Made by a program: the position numbers and the translations under genes. Below are positions 26,882 through 35,254 of a stretch of 64,000 nt of DNA, piece by piece. The notes below the pieces were generated by a model. The model had not been told where the DNA came from. It ran no database searches and saw only the letters and a program-made list of their open reading frames with translations. The stretch comes from Duganella dendranthematis (GTDB taxonomy: Bacteria > Pseudomonadota > Gammaproteobacteria > Burkholderiales > Burkholderiaceae_D), in NCBI RefSeq assembly GCF_012849375.1, contig NZ_CP051684.1, positions 2,542,001-2,606,000 on the forward strand. The letters run 5' to 3'. Position 1 is the stretch's first letter. Every line of letters starts with the position of its first letter.

Positions 26882-27798
26882 GCGACGCCGAGCGCGACGC
26901 CGCCCGTATCCGCGCCCGCCTGCTGGCGGCCTTGCACCACGATTTGCGGGCGCCGCTGGCGCGCATCGCCACCCGCGCCAGTACCGGCTTTGCCGACTTG
27001 GCGGCGCTGGAGGACGAAGCGCGGCGCCAGCTGGAATGGCTGTCCGACTTGCAGGAATGCGCGCGCTTTGAATTGCAGTCGCCCGAACTGACGCCGGCGC
27101 CGGCCTATCTGCACGCCTTGATGCGCCACGTATCGCACGACGGCGCCGGCCTGCCAGCCTTGGCGCTGCTGGATGCGCGCCGCCTGGGGCAGGTGCTGGC
27201 GCGGCTGCGCGACCACTCGGGCGGCCAGCTGGCGTTGCGCGCACAGTGCACGCGCAACGCGGTGCGCATGCAGTTCCAGTCCGGCCAACCGGACGGCCTC
27301 TGGCACGATTTTAACGGCACGCTGGCGGACGAACGCATCCTGCCCGGGGTGATGGTGGCGGCGCACCTGGTGCGCGCCATGGGCGGCGTTTTACAGCACA
27401 GCGGCGATGGCTTGCGGTTTGAGATCAGCGCGCCGCTGGCGCAGGAACAGGATGCGATGCCGCCGACCCCGCATTTCGACTGGCCGGAACCGTTCGGCGC
27501 CGGCCACGCCATCCTGCTGCTGGAGTCGCACCAGCCGATGCAGGATTACCTCAGCGAGATTCTGGAGAGCGCCGAGTTCGACGTGCAGTACGAGCCGCAA
27601 GACCGCGAACCGGCACTGATCCTGTGCGCTGACGAGAGTGTGTGGGAAATCTGGCCGCGCGAGGATGCGCCGCCGGTGCTGCTGCACGGCCTGCTGCCGC
27701 CGCAGCGGCCGATGGACTTTGTCGAGGTGCTGTACAAGCCGGCGCCGCCGGCCATGCTGCTGTCGGCCTTGCGCCGGCGCTTGCAGATCAGGCTTTGA
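26878..27798 (+). CDS. degenerate hybrid histidine kinase (pseudokinase plus pseudo-receiver)
   Basis: 306 residues. Residues 14-30 (LLAALHHDLRAPLARI) are a good HisKA H box. The following HATPase region has lost its N box and DxG motif: LARLRDHSGGQ stands where NLLxNA is expected, and the G2 box is replaced by ILPGVMVAAHLVRAMGG. The C-terminus (about 210-306) looks like a receiver (AILLLESHQPMQDYLSEILESAEFDVQ, and LYKPAPPAMLLSALRR) but lacks the phosphoacceptor Asp (ALILCADESV). There is no sensor or membrane segment. GTG start overlapping the regulator's stop implies coupled synthesis. It probably acts as a binding partner or phosphate sink, not as a kinase; that is inference. Confidence 0.7.
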   Translation: MSDAERDAARIRARLLAALHHDLRAPLARIATRASTGFADLAALEDEARRQLEWLSDLQECARFELQSPELTPAPAYLHALMRHVSHDGAGLPALALLDARRLGQVLARLRDHSGGQLALRAQCTRNAVRMQFQSGQPDGLWHDFNGTLADERILPGVMVAAHLVRAMGGVLQHSGDGLRFEISAPLAQEQDAMPPTPHFDWPEPFGAGHAILLLESHQPMQDYLSEILESAEFDVQYEPQDREPALILCADESVWEIWPREDAPPVLLHGLLPPQRPMDFVEVLYKPAPPAMLLSALRRRLQIRL

Positions 27799-28623
27799 TT
27801 AGCCTGGCAGCTTGCCGCCGCTGACGCGTTCGATGCCGGCCAGATCCTGCCAGCTTTGCACCTCGCTGTAGCCGGCCGCCTTGAGCAGTTCGCGCACCGC
27901 TTGCGCCTGATCGTAGCCGTGTTCCATTAACAGCCAGCCTTGCGGCTTGAGGTGCGGCTGCGCGCCGGCAATGATGGTGCGCAGCGCCGACAGGCCGTCG
28001 GCATGGTCGGTCAGCGCGCCGACCGGTTCGAAGCGCAGATCGCCTTCGGACAGGTGATGGTCGCCGCTGGCGATGTAAGGCGGGTTGGAGGCGATCACGT
28101 CGAACGCGTCGGCTTCCGCCGCGCCTTGCAGCGCGCCATACCAGTCGCTTTGCAGGAAGCTGACGCGGGCGTTGTTGTTGGCGGCGTTACGCTGCGCCAC
28201 GGCCAGCGCGTCGGCGCTGACATCCAGCGCGGTGACGTCGGCATCCTGCCGCGTGTGGGCCACCGAGACGGCGATGGCGCCGCTGCCGGTGCCCATGTCC
28301 AGCACGCGGCCGTTGCGCGGCGTGCGTTCGAGCGTCAGCTCGACCAGCAGTTCGGTGTCGGGACGGGGAATCAGCACCGCGCTGCTGACGTCGAACGGCA
28401 GGCCGAAAAATTCACGCTGGCCGACGATGTAGGCGATCGGTTCGCCGTCCAGGCGGCGCTGCACCAGGGCGGCAAAGCGCTGCGCTTCTTCTTCGGTGAG
28501 TTCGCGTTCCGACTGGGTGATCAGCGCGATGCGGTTGACCCCCAGCGCGTGGCACAACAGCACGCGGTTATCCAGTGGATCGAGCGCGGACTGGCGTTGC
28601 AGGGAGCCGATGGTGCTGGTCAT
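27799..28623 (-). CDS. prmC: peptide chain release factor N5-glutamine methyltransferase
   Basis: 274 residues. An N-terminal helical domain is followed by the class I SAM-dependent methyltransferase domain with GRVLDMGTGSGAIAVS (SAM loop) and the signature NPPY in DVIASNPPYIASGD. It methylates the glutamine of the GGQ motif in release factors RF1 and RF2; RF1 (prfA) is encoded upstream on the same strand. The ATG at 28623 overlaps the dsbB stop as ATGA. The longer open frame is dsbB in another frame and is not coding. Confidence 0.96.
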   Translation of the reverse strand: MTSTIGSLQRQSALDPLDNRVLLCHALGVNRIALITQSERELTEEEAQRFAALVQRRLDGEPIAYIVGQREFFGLPFDVSSAVLIPRPDTELLVELTLERTPRNGRVLDMGTGSGAIAVSVAHTRQDADVTALDVSADALAVAQRNAANNNARVSFLQSDWYGALQGAAEADAFDVIASNPPYIASGDHHLSEGDLRFEPVGALTDHADGLSALRTIIAGAQPHLKPQGWLLMEHGYDQAQAVRELLKAAGYSEVQSWQDLAGIERVSGGKLPG

Positions 28624-29090
28624 TTTGCGCGGCGGATCAGTACCCAGGCCAGCGCCAGCGTGAACAGCGCGAACCACAGGAACGACCACTGTGGAATCGA
28701 CAGGCCGAACCATGGCGCCAGCGCATCTTCGCACAGGCCGTCGGCCCTGAACAGGAACGGCAGGTAAGTGGCGGTAGGGATTTTGTTGAGGAAGGTCTCG
28801 ACTGGATCGATGCCGCAGGACAGGCCAGGATGGGCCAGCACCCACAGGTGTTTGCCGGCGGTGTAGAGGCCGCCCAGCGCGGCCAGCAGGCTGACGCTGG
28901 CCAGCGCTTTCGGCTTGCTGGTGTAAGCGCCGATCAGCGCGAACACGCCGATGGCGAGGAACAGGTAGCGCTGGATCACGCACAGCGGGCAAGGCAGCAT
29001 GTCCAGCCCGTGCTGCAGGTACAGGGCGACGCCGATCAGGCCGAAGGCGGCGACGGCGATGGACAGCAGCAGGGAGCGGGTATGTATCAT
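28620..29090 (-). CDS. dsbB: disulfide bond formation protein DsbB
   Basis: 156 residues and four transmembrane helices. It has the two periplasmic Cys pairs expected of DsbB: CPLC at residues 34-37 and Cys92/Cys120 in the second loop. It reoxidises DsbA and passes electrons to quinone in the inner membrane. It overlaps prmC by four nt (ATGA) and is placed between prfA and prmC, which are often neighbours, so it may be a lineage-specific insertion into that operon. A double palindrome separates it from prfA. Confidence 0.95.
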   Translation of the reverse strand: MIHTRSLLLSIAVAAFGLIGVALYLQHGLDMLPCPLCVIQRYLFLAIGVFALIGAYTSKPKALASVSLLAALGGLYTAGKHLWVLAHPGLSCGIDPVETFLNKIPTATYLPFLFRADGLCEDALAPWFGLSIPQWSFLWFALFTLALAWVLIRRAK

Positions 29091-29186
29091 GGGGTGATCC
29101 GGTCAGGGGTAATGCGCGCAATTTTCGCACAATGTTGCTTGTCTGGCCTTAGACGGCTCTTAATTCCACCCCGCGGCCCGCATGCC

Positions 29187-29216
29187 GGGGTCTGACCCCG
29201 GTCGGGGTCAGACCCC
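29187..29216. repeat. 30-bp intergenic double palindrome, copy 2
   Basis: Same family as the copy at 9929: GGGGTC-T-GACCCC, centre GGTC instead of GTAC, then GGGGTC-A-GACCCC. It lies between dsbB and prfA, just past the prfA stop. Confidence 0.9.
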
Positions 29217-29230
29217 ATTTTGCCAGGGGG

Positions 29231-30310
29231 TTAATTATCGCCCAGCGCCGCCAGCAGTTCGGCCTGGTGCTCGGCGATCAGCGCATTGGTCATCTCTGTC
29301 AGGTCGCCGTCCATGATGAAGTCCAGCTTGTACAAGGTCAGGTTGATGCGGTGATCGGTCATGCGGCCCTGCGGGTAGTTGTAGGTGCGGATGCGTTCGC
29401 TGCGGTCGCCGGAGCCGATCAGGCTCTTGCGGGTGGCGGCTTCCTTGGCCTGCGCCTCGCGCAGCTGCACGTCCTTGATGCGGGTGGCTAGCACCTTCAT
29501 CGCCTGCGCCTTGTTCTTGTGCTGCGAACGGTCGTCCTGGCACTCGACCACAATCCCGGTCGGCAAGTGGGTGATGCGCACGGCGGAATCGGTCTTGTTG
29601 ATGTGCTGGCCGCCGGCGCCCGAGGCGCGGTAGGTGTCGATCCGCAGCTCGGACGGATTGATGTTGACGTCTTCCACCTCGTCGGCTTCCGGCATCACCG
29701 CCACGGTACAGGCCGAGGTGTGGATGCGGCCCTGGGTTTCGGTGGCCGGCACGCGCTGCACGCGGTGGCCGCCGGATTCGAATTTCAGCTTCGAGTAGAC
29801 GCCGTTGCCGACCAGGCGCACGATCACCTCGCGGTAGCCGCCCAGGTCCGAGGCCGATTCCGACACCATCTCGACCTGCCAGCGCTGGCGCTCGGCGAAG
29901 CGGGTGTACATGCGCAGCAGATCGCCGGCGAACAGCGCCGATTCATCGCCGCCGGTGCCGGCGCGGATTTCCAGGAAGATGTTGCGCTCGTCGTTGGCGT
30001 CCTTCGGCAGCAGCATTTTTTGCAGCTCGACGTCGAGTTCGGCGGTGCGGGTTTTGGCGGACTCGATTTCTTCCTGCGCGAAGTCCTTCATGTCCGGATC
30101 GGCCAGCATTTCTTCGGCGGCGGCGATGTCGCCCAGCGCTTCCTGGTAGGACTTGTAGACCGCCACCAGCGGGCCGATTTCGGCGTGCTCGCGGGTCATC
30201 TTGCGGTAGCTATCCATGTTATCGGTAGCACCTTCGGACATCAGCAATTCATCGAGTTCGACCAGGCGGTTCGCCAGTTGGTCAAGCTTGGCCAGCATGG
30301 ATGGTTTCAT
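29231..30310 (-). CDS. prfA: peptide chain release factor 1
   Basis: 359 residues, usual length. It contains the stop-codon recognition tripeptide region ([16 protein letters not shown]) and the catalytic GGQ in [20 protein letters not shown]1 reads UAA and UAG and triggers peptide release on the ribosome. The start at [16 protein letters not shown] (30310) matches other RF1 proteins; 49 extra residues in the open frame belong to the gap after hemA. It lies 79 nt downstream of hemA and is probably co-transcribed. Confidence 0.97.
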   Translation of the reverse strand: MKPSMLAKLDQLANRLVELDELLMSEGATDNMDSYRKMTREHAEIGPLVAVYKSYQEALGDIAAAEEMLADPDMKDFAQEEIESAKTRTAELDVELQKMLLPKDANDERNIFLEIRAGTGGDESALFAGDLLRMYTRFAERQRWQVEMVSESASDLGGYREVIVRLVGNGVYSKLKFESGGHRVQRVPATETQGRIHTSACTVAVMPEADEVEDVNINPSELRIDTYRASGAGGQHINKTDSAVRITHLPTGIVVECQDDRSQHKNKAQAMKVLATRIKDVQLREAQAKEAATRKSLIGSGDRSERIRTYNYPQGRMTDHRINLTLYKLDFIMDGDLTEMTNALIAEHQAELLAALGDN

Positions 30311-30389
30311 AGCGTATTCTGTGAGAGTGAAGCAGGCGCCGCGTGGCGCGGCGGGGAACAACGGGAGGCGGACCCGCGAGCGGGTGCAG

Positions 30390-31664
30390 CTAACGGCGGC
30401 CGCGGAACATCTGTGGCAGCAGCTCCGCCAGCTGGGCGCGTTCATCGCCCTGGGCATGGCGCAGCGCTTGCTGCGGGCCGTGCATGAATTTGGCGGTCAG
30501 GCCGCGCGACAGGGCTTCCAGCACGGTGTCGATATCTTCGCCCTTGGCCAGCATCTTGCGGGCGCGTTCCAGTTCCAGCAGGCGCAGCGCTTCGCTGTTT
30601 TCCTGCAGGCTCTGGATCACCGGCACCACGGCGCGGTCGTCGACCCAGTGCATGAACGACTGCACGCGGGTTTCGATGATGGCCTCGGCCTGGGCGACGG
30701 CGGCCTGGCGGCTTTCCAGGCCGGTCTGTACTACTTTGCCGAGATCGTCGACGGTGTACAGGAAGGCGTCGTTGAGACGCGCCACTTCCGGTTCGATATC
30801 GCGCGGCACGGCCAGGTCGACCATGAACATCGGCTTGTGGCGGCGTGCCTTGATGGCGCGCTCTACCATGCCGAGGCCGATCAGCGGCAGCGACGAGGCG
30901 GTACAGGAAATCACGATGTCGTACTGGTGCAGCTTGTCCTGCAGATCGGCCAGGCGGATGGCGCGGCCGCCGAAGCGGTGCGCCAGCAGCTCGCCGCGGT
31001 CCAGCGTGCGGTTGGCGATGGTGATGCTTTTCGGATTCTGCGCGGCGAAGTGGGTGGCGCACAGTTCGATCATTTCGCCGGCGCCGATGAACAGCACATT
31101 CTGCTCGGCGATCTTGTCGAAGATGCGCTGCGACAGCCGCACCGCTGCGGCCGCCATCGACACGCTGTGCGCGCCAATCTCCGTCGTGCTGCGCACTTCC
31201 TTGGCCACCGAGAACGAGCGCTGGAACAGCTGGTGCAGATAGGTGCCGAGGCCGCCCGCTTCATCGGCGGTGCGGATGGCGTCCTTGATCTGGCCGAGAA
31301 TCTGGGTCTCGCCCAGCACCATCGAATCGAGCCCGGAGGCGACGCGGAAGGTGTGGCGGACGGCGTCGTGCTGCGGCAGCATGTACAGGTGCGGGCGCAG
31401 TTCGGCGTAGTTCAGCTTGTGGAAATCGGCGAGGAAATGGGCGCCGGCGTCAAGCGGGTCGGGCACGGTGCTGGCGGCGTACAACTCGGTGCGGTTGCAG
31501 GTCGACAGGATGGCCGCCTCGTCGCCGCCACGCTGGTCGATGCGCTCGAACCACGACCGCGCCGCCACCACCGCCTGCCCCAATTGCTCAGGGGCGAACG
31601 CCAGCTGCTCGCGGAGCGAGACCGGTGCGGTGTTGTGGTTGAGGCCGACGGCAAGCAGCTGCAT
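30390..31664 (-). CDS. hemA: glutamyl-tRNA reductase
   Basis: 424 residues. The N-terminal catalytic domain carries the nucleophile Cys56 in [24 protein letters not shown] follows, then the NADPH-binding domain ([18 protein letters not shown]) and the C-terminal dimerisation helix. It reduces Glu-tRNA to glutamate-1-semialdehyde, the first committed step of tetrapyrrole synthesis. The hemA-prfA order is widely conserved. A candidate -10 is at 31694-31699 on this strand. Confidence 0.97.
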   Translation of the reverse strand: MQLLAVGLNHNTAPVSLREQLAFAPEQLGQAVVAARSWFERIDQRGGDEAAILSTCNRTELYAASTVPDPLDAGAHFLADFHKLNYAELRPHLYMLPQHDAVRHTFRVASGLDSMVLGETQILGQIKDAIRTADEAGGLGTYLHQLFQRSFSVAKEVRSTTEIGAHSVSMAAAAVRLSQRIFDKIAEQNVLFIGAGEMIELCATHFAAQNPKSITIANRTLDRGELLAHRFGGRAIRLADLQDKLHQYDIVISCTASSLPLIGLGMVERAIKARRHKPMFMVDLAVPRDIEPEVARLNDAFLYTVDDLGKVVQTGLESRQAAVAQAEAIIETRVQSFMHWVDDRAVVPVIQSLQENSEALRLLELERARKMLAKGEDIDTVLEALSRGLTAKFMHGPQQALRHAQGDERAQLAELLPQMFRGRR

Positions 31665-31693
31665 TTCGGGTCCAGACTGATGGTTATGCGGTG

Positions 31694-31699
31694 ATTATA
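31694..31699 (-). promoter_or_regulatory. candidate -10 element for hemA
   Basis: A perfect TATAAT on the minus strand, 30 bp upstream of the hemA start codon. No convincing -35 is visible at the proper spacing. Confidence 0.4.
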
Positions 31700-31740
31700 C
31701 CCCTACTGCCATCATGTTGCCCGTGGGACTGCCTATAATG

Positions 31741-31763
31741 CGATAGCAGTCCCCTTGCTATCG
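31741..31763. terminator. hairpin between the orphan regulator and hemA
   Basis: A perfect 8-bp stem CGATAGCA / TGCTATCG with a 7-nt loop, immediately after the regulator's stop codon. It lacks a T run, so it may be a weak terminator or an mRNA end-stabilising hairpin. Confidence 0.45.
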
Positions 31764-31764
31764 G

Positions 31765-32454
31765 TCAGGCGCCGAGTTTTTCCAGACGGTAACCGTAGCT
31801 GTAGACCGGAACCAGGCGGAAGCCGTTTTCTGGCTTTAATTGCAATTTGTTGCGGACGCGCGAAACGTGGGTATCCATGGTTCGCGACGGCACGGCGGTT
31901 TCGCGTATCCACACCGCTTCGTGGATATAGGCGCGCGACAGCGGGCGGCCGATGTTGCGGAAAAATAACAGTGCCAGATAGAACTCTTTGTGGGTCACAT
32001 CCAACACAATGCCGTCCATCAGCAGGCGTCCAGGGCGGGTTTCAAACACGTACTGACCGAATTGCAGCTGTTCGGCGCCGTTTTGCGCCGGGTAGGCGCG
32101 GCGCAGCAGGGCTTGCACGCGCGCCACCATTTCACTGCGGCGCAGCGGTTTGATCATGTAATCGTCGGCGCCGGCCGCCAGGCCGGCCACGATGTCGTCC
32201 TCGCCCGAGCTGGTGGTCAGGAACAGCACTGGTGCGTTGTCCGGCAGCTTTTCCTTGGCGCGGCGCAGGACTTCGGCGCCGCCCAGGTCGACCACTTGCC
32301 AGTCGAGAATCATCATGTCATAGCTGTCCTTGCGCAACTGCGCCAGCACGTCTTTGGCGGTCTGGAAACTGTGACAGATGTGGCCGGCTGCGGTGAGCAC
32401 CTGACAAATGAGTTCGGCTTGACTGCGATCGTTGTCGAGTACGGCAATTCTCAT
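31765..32454 (-). CDS. orphan OmpR/PhoB-type response regulator
   Basis: 229 residues. The receiver (1-118) has the acidic LDNDRSQ opening, the phosphoacceptor in MMILDWQVVDLGG and the switch Lys in DDYMIKPLRR. The winged-helix output (about 130-226) ends in SRVRNKLQLKPENGFRLVPVYSYGYRL. No kinase gene is adjacent, so its partner lies elsewhere. The 150 bp upstream are AT-rich. Targets cannot be inferred. Confidence 0.92.
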   Translation of the reverse strand: MRIAVLDNDRSQAELICQVLTAAGHICHSFQTAKDVLAQLRKDSYDMMILDWQVVDLGGAEVLRRAKEKLPDNAPVLFLTTSSGEDDIVAGLAAGADDYMIKPLRRSEMVARVQALLRRAYPAQNGAEQLQFGQYVFETRPGRLLMDGIVLDVTHKEFYLALLFFRNIGRPLSRAYIHEAVWIRETAVPSRTMDTHVSRVRNKLQLKPENGFRLVPVYSYGYRLEKLGA

Positions 32455-32690
32455 GCTGTTGCCTGCTGTTAAATGTTAAGGAGAAGTCACGTCAAATATA
32501 ACAGAGATTCACAAATAGATTAGCAAAAAGGCTAAAAATATTTTCTTTCGACACTATCCATAATTTCTTTGCAACGCTTGTTTTCACTGCGCCGACCCGC
32601 ATCTTGATTACACGGTACACTGGAAAAACCCCGAATTCAATGCAGAAGTTGAAAAATAGCAAGAACTTACAGTGCAGCCCAGGAGGTGTG

Positions 32691-33203
32691 ATGAGCAGCA
32701 AAAAAGACACAAATTGGGCGCTGGTGCCGGTCTCGGAACGCGACATCGCGGCGGTGCGCGAACGTTGCCGCCAGCTGGTGCGGCGGCGGGCGATGCTGTC
32801 GGCTGGCGTCTCGGCGGTGCCGGTGCCTGGTCTCGACGTGGTGTCGGACCTGCGCCTGTTTGCGCTGCTGATTGACGACATCAACCAGGAGTTCGGCCTG
32901 TCCGAACAGCAGATCGAGCGCATGCAGCCGAAATTCCGGCTGATTGCCTATGAAGCGGCGATCGGCGTCGGCGGCATGTTGGTGGGGAAACTGGTGACGC
33001 GGGAAGTGGTCTTGCAGGTGTTGCGCCGCACCGGTTTCAAGGCGGTGGCGCGCCAGGCCAGCAAGCTGGTGCCGCTGGCCGGACAGCTGGCGTCGGCCGG
33101 CATCGGTTTTTTCGCTTTCCGCCAGATCGGTTACCAGCACGTGGAAGCCTGCGCCAAGGTGGCGCAGGAGTTGCTATCGGCCGGCGTGCACCGGCCTGCC
33201 TAA
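32691..33203 (+). CDS. DUF697-like small membrane protein, function unknown
   Basis: 170 residues. The central part (AGVSAVPVPGLDVVSDLRLFALLIDDINQEFGLS) resembles DUF697/YcjF-type domains, whose PxPGxD helix pairs associate with membranes or GTPases. GVGGMLVGKLV and LVPLAGQLASAGIGFFAFRQIG are Gly/Ala-rich hydrophobic helices. A strong AGGAGG (32680-32685) sets the ATG at 32691; the longer frame adds 29 non-conserved residues. Convergent with minE. I recognise the family resemblance only; no function can be assigned. Confidence 0.75.
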   Translation: MSSKKDTNWALVPVSERDIAAVRERCRQLVRRRAMLSAGVSAVPVPGLDVVSDLRLFALLIDDINQEFGLSEQQIERMQPKFRLIAYEAAIGVGGMLVGKLVTREVVLQVLRRTGFKAVARQASKLVPLAGQLASAGIGFFAFRQIGYQHVEACAKVAQELLSAGVHRPA

Positions 33204-33212
33204 GCTACGTAT

Positions 33213-33464
33213 TTAGGCGTCAGGTAATACCACGTTGACGTCCAGGACTTCCAGGTTGCCCTGGCGGTCCAGCGAGATCTTGATGTCGTCGGCGTTGACC
33301 TTGGTGTACTTGGAGATCACCTCGATCAGTTCCTTGTGCAGCGCCGGCAGGAAGTCCGGACCGGCGCGGCCGCTGCGCTCGCGCGCGATGATGATCTGCA
33401 ACCGTTCCTTGGCCGCAGTCGCGGTTTTGGGTTTAGGCGGAAACAGGAAGGAAAGCAGTGCCAT
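33213..33464 (-). CDS. minE: cell division topological specificity factor MinE
   Basis: 83 residues. An N-terminal amphipathic membrane-targeting segment ([11 protein letters not shown]) precedes the anti-MinCD helix ([17 protein letters not shown]) and the beta-rich topological-specificity domain. It stimulates MinD ATPase and drives pole-to-pole oscillation so that the Z-ring forms at midcell. It follows minD after a 2-nt gap as the last gene of minCDE. Confidence 0.97.
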   Translation of the reverse strand: MALLSFLFPPKPKTATAAKERLQIIIARERSGRAGPDFLPALHKELIEVISKYTKVNADDIKISLDRQGNLEVLDVNVVLPDA

Positions 33465-33466
33465 GG

Positions 33467-34282
33467 TTACTTGCTCCCGAAGATACGCTGCAGCAGGCCT
33501 GGCTTTTCATAGGTGGTAAAGCGCAACGGCAGTTCCTGGCCGAGGAAGCGCGCCACCACGTCTTCGTAGGCTTCCGCAACGTCGGTGCCCTTGAAGTGAA
33601 TCGCCGGGTTGCCCTGGTTCGAAGCATGCAGCACCTGTTCCGATTCCGGAATGATGCCGATCAGTGGAATCCGCAAAATTTCCTGCACGTCCTGGTACGA
33701 CAGCATCTCGTCCGCTTCCACGCGTTTCGGCGAGTAGCGGGTGATCAGCAGGTGTTCCTTGACCGGCTCGCCGCCGGTCTGGGCGCGGCGCGACTTGGCT
33801 TGGATGATGCCGAGGATGCGGTCCGAGTCACGCACCGACGATACTTCCGGATTGGTGACGATGATGGCTTCGTCGGCGAAGGTCAGCGCCATCAGCGCGC
33901 CGTGCTCGATGCCGGCCGGCGAATCGCAGATGATGAATTCGAAGCCCATGTTGATCAGTTCGTGCAGCACAACTTCCACGCCGTCTTCCGACAGCGCATC
34001 CTTGTCGCGCGTTTGCGACGCCGGCAGGATGAACAGGTTGTCGCAGTGCTTGTCCTTGATCAGCGCCTGGGTCAGCGTTGCCTCTTTATTGATCACGTTG
34101 ATCAGGTCGTACACCACGCGGCGTTCGCAGCCCATGATCAGGTCGAGATTGCGCAGGCCGACGTCGAAGTCGATGACGGCCGTCTTGTGGCCGCGCATGG
34201 CCAGGCCGGTGGAGAAGCTGGCGCTGGAGGTGGTTTTACCGACACCGCCCTTGCCGGACGTTACAACAATAATTCTTGCCAC
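33467..34282 (-). CDS. minD: septum site-determining ATPase MinD
   Basis: 271 residues. Deviant Walker [11 protein letters not shown] (residues 9-18), switch [11 protein letters not shown], and a C-terminal membrane-targeting helix ([12 protein letters not shown]). ATP-bound dimers sit on the inner membrane, recruit MinC and are released by MinE. Middle gene of the minCDE operon. Confidence 0.98.
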   Translation of the reverse strand: MARIIVVTSGKGGVGKTTSSASFSTGLAMRGHKTAVIDFDVGLRNLDLIMGCERRVVYDLINVINKEATLTQALIKDKHCDNLFILPASQTRDKDALSEDGVEVVLHELINMGFEFIICDSPAGIEHGALMALTFADEAIIVTNPEVSSVRDSDRILGIIQAKSRRAQTGGEPVKEHLLITRYSPKRVEADEMLSYQDVQEILRIPLIGIIPESEQVLHASNQGNPAIHFKGTDVAEAYEDVVARFLGQELPLRFTTYEKPGLLQRIFGSK

Positions 34283-34309
34283 GAATAATCCTTTTCAGAG
34301 AGGGGTGCG

Positions 34310-35095
34310 TCAAGCGCGGTTAGCCGTATTGACAGATGATATATCGATTCTGTCACCTACCAGGCGAATTTGCGTCGGCGAGCGTGCATATTCCTGGGGG
34401 AAACCGTCTTCAAACGTGCTGTAGACGCCGGCGATGGAGACCAGCTCCGGCGACATGTTCAATGCAAAAATGCGGGCCTGGGCATTGCCCGAGGCGCCGG
34501 CCAGCGCGCGGCCGTTGAGCGTGTTGTACACGTGGATGCTGCCGTCGGCGATGATTTCGGCGCCGTTGTTGACCACGGCGGTAACCACCAGGTCGCAGCC
34601 GCGCGCGTAAATGCGCTGGCCGGCGCGCACCGGGGTGTCGATGATCATGACGTCGGTGCCGTTGCTGGCGGCGGCAGGCGGCTGGGCCTGGGCGGCGGCC
34701 ACCGCCACCGGGGCTGGCGCTGGCGCTGGTGCAGGCGCCGGCGCGGTGGACGCGGTGTCTTCACGCGGTTTGGCGCCGGCGGTTTCCAGGCTGAGGCCAT
34801 GGGCGGCGATCTCGGCGGCCATTTCCGGCGGCGCGTTGCGCACGGCGACCGGGTTCAGGCGGTATTTTTTCAGCAGGGTGATCAGGCCGGCCCAGTCGAT
34901 CGGCTCACAGCCGGCCGGCAGGGCAGCGATGTCGATCACGGTCAGGTCGTCTTCGAAAAAGTCGGCGGTGCCGCCGGTCATTTCGGCCAGCGCGGCGTCG
35001 AGCGCGATGCGGTCAGCGGTGGCCAGGATGGCGGAGACGGCGACGACGGTGGAAATCTTGATTTCGATGGGCTTTTGAAACAGGCTCTTGGACAT
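34310..35095 (-). CDS. minC: septum site-determining protein MinC
   Basis: 261 residues. The N-terminal FtsZ-inhibiting domain (1-105) is joined by an unusually Ala/Pro-rich linker (about residues 118-148, repeated AP units) to the C-terminal beta-helix domain that binds MinD ([46 protein letters not shown]). First gene of minCDE. Confidence 0.96.
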   Translation of the reverse strand: MSKSLFQKPIEIKISTVVAVSAILATADRIALDAALAEMTGGTADFFEDDLTVIDIAALPAGCEPIDWAGLITLLKKYRLNPVAVRNAPPEMAAEIAAHGLSLETAGAKPREDTASTAPAPAPAPAPAPVAVAAAQAQPPAAASNGTDVMIIDTPVRAGQRIYARGCDLVVTAVVNNGAEIIADGSIHVYNTLNGRALAGASGNAQARIFALNMSPELVSIAGVYSTFEDGFPQEYARSPTQIRLVGDRIDISSVNTANRA

Positions 35096-35178
35096 GGGCG
35101 ACAGTATCAGGGGTTATCCCCGCGCGCATGCGCAGGCACCAGCATTCTACTGTGGAAAGTGCGGAAAGTGGAGTTCTG

Positions 35179-35199
35179 GTGCGGGATTTCGCCCCGCAC
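35179..35199. other. 7-bp hairpin in the minC-metE gap
   Basis: GTGCGGG (35179-35185) pairs with CCCGCAC (35193-35199). It lies between the minC promoter side and the metE 3' end, 13 bp from double-palindrome copy 3. There is no T run on either side. Confidence 0.35.
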
Positions 35200-35212
35200 A
35201 GCGGCCTGCGCT

Positions 35213-35241
35213 GGGGTCTGACCCCGTACGGGTCAGACCCC
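35213..35241. repeat. 29-bp intergenic double palindrome, copy 3
   Basis: Same family: GGGGTC-T-GACCCC, centre GTAC, then a right arm that has lost one G (GGGTC-A-GACCCC). It lies 14 bp past the metE stop codon, between metE and minC. Confidence 0.88.
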
Positions 35242-35254
35242 GCTGTACCGGGTT

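Noticed and set aside
28624..29130. N-terminal extension of prmC to 29130
   Set aside because: It is dsbB read in another frame. The ATG at 28623 overlaps the dsbB stop and begins at the normal family N-terminus.
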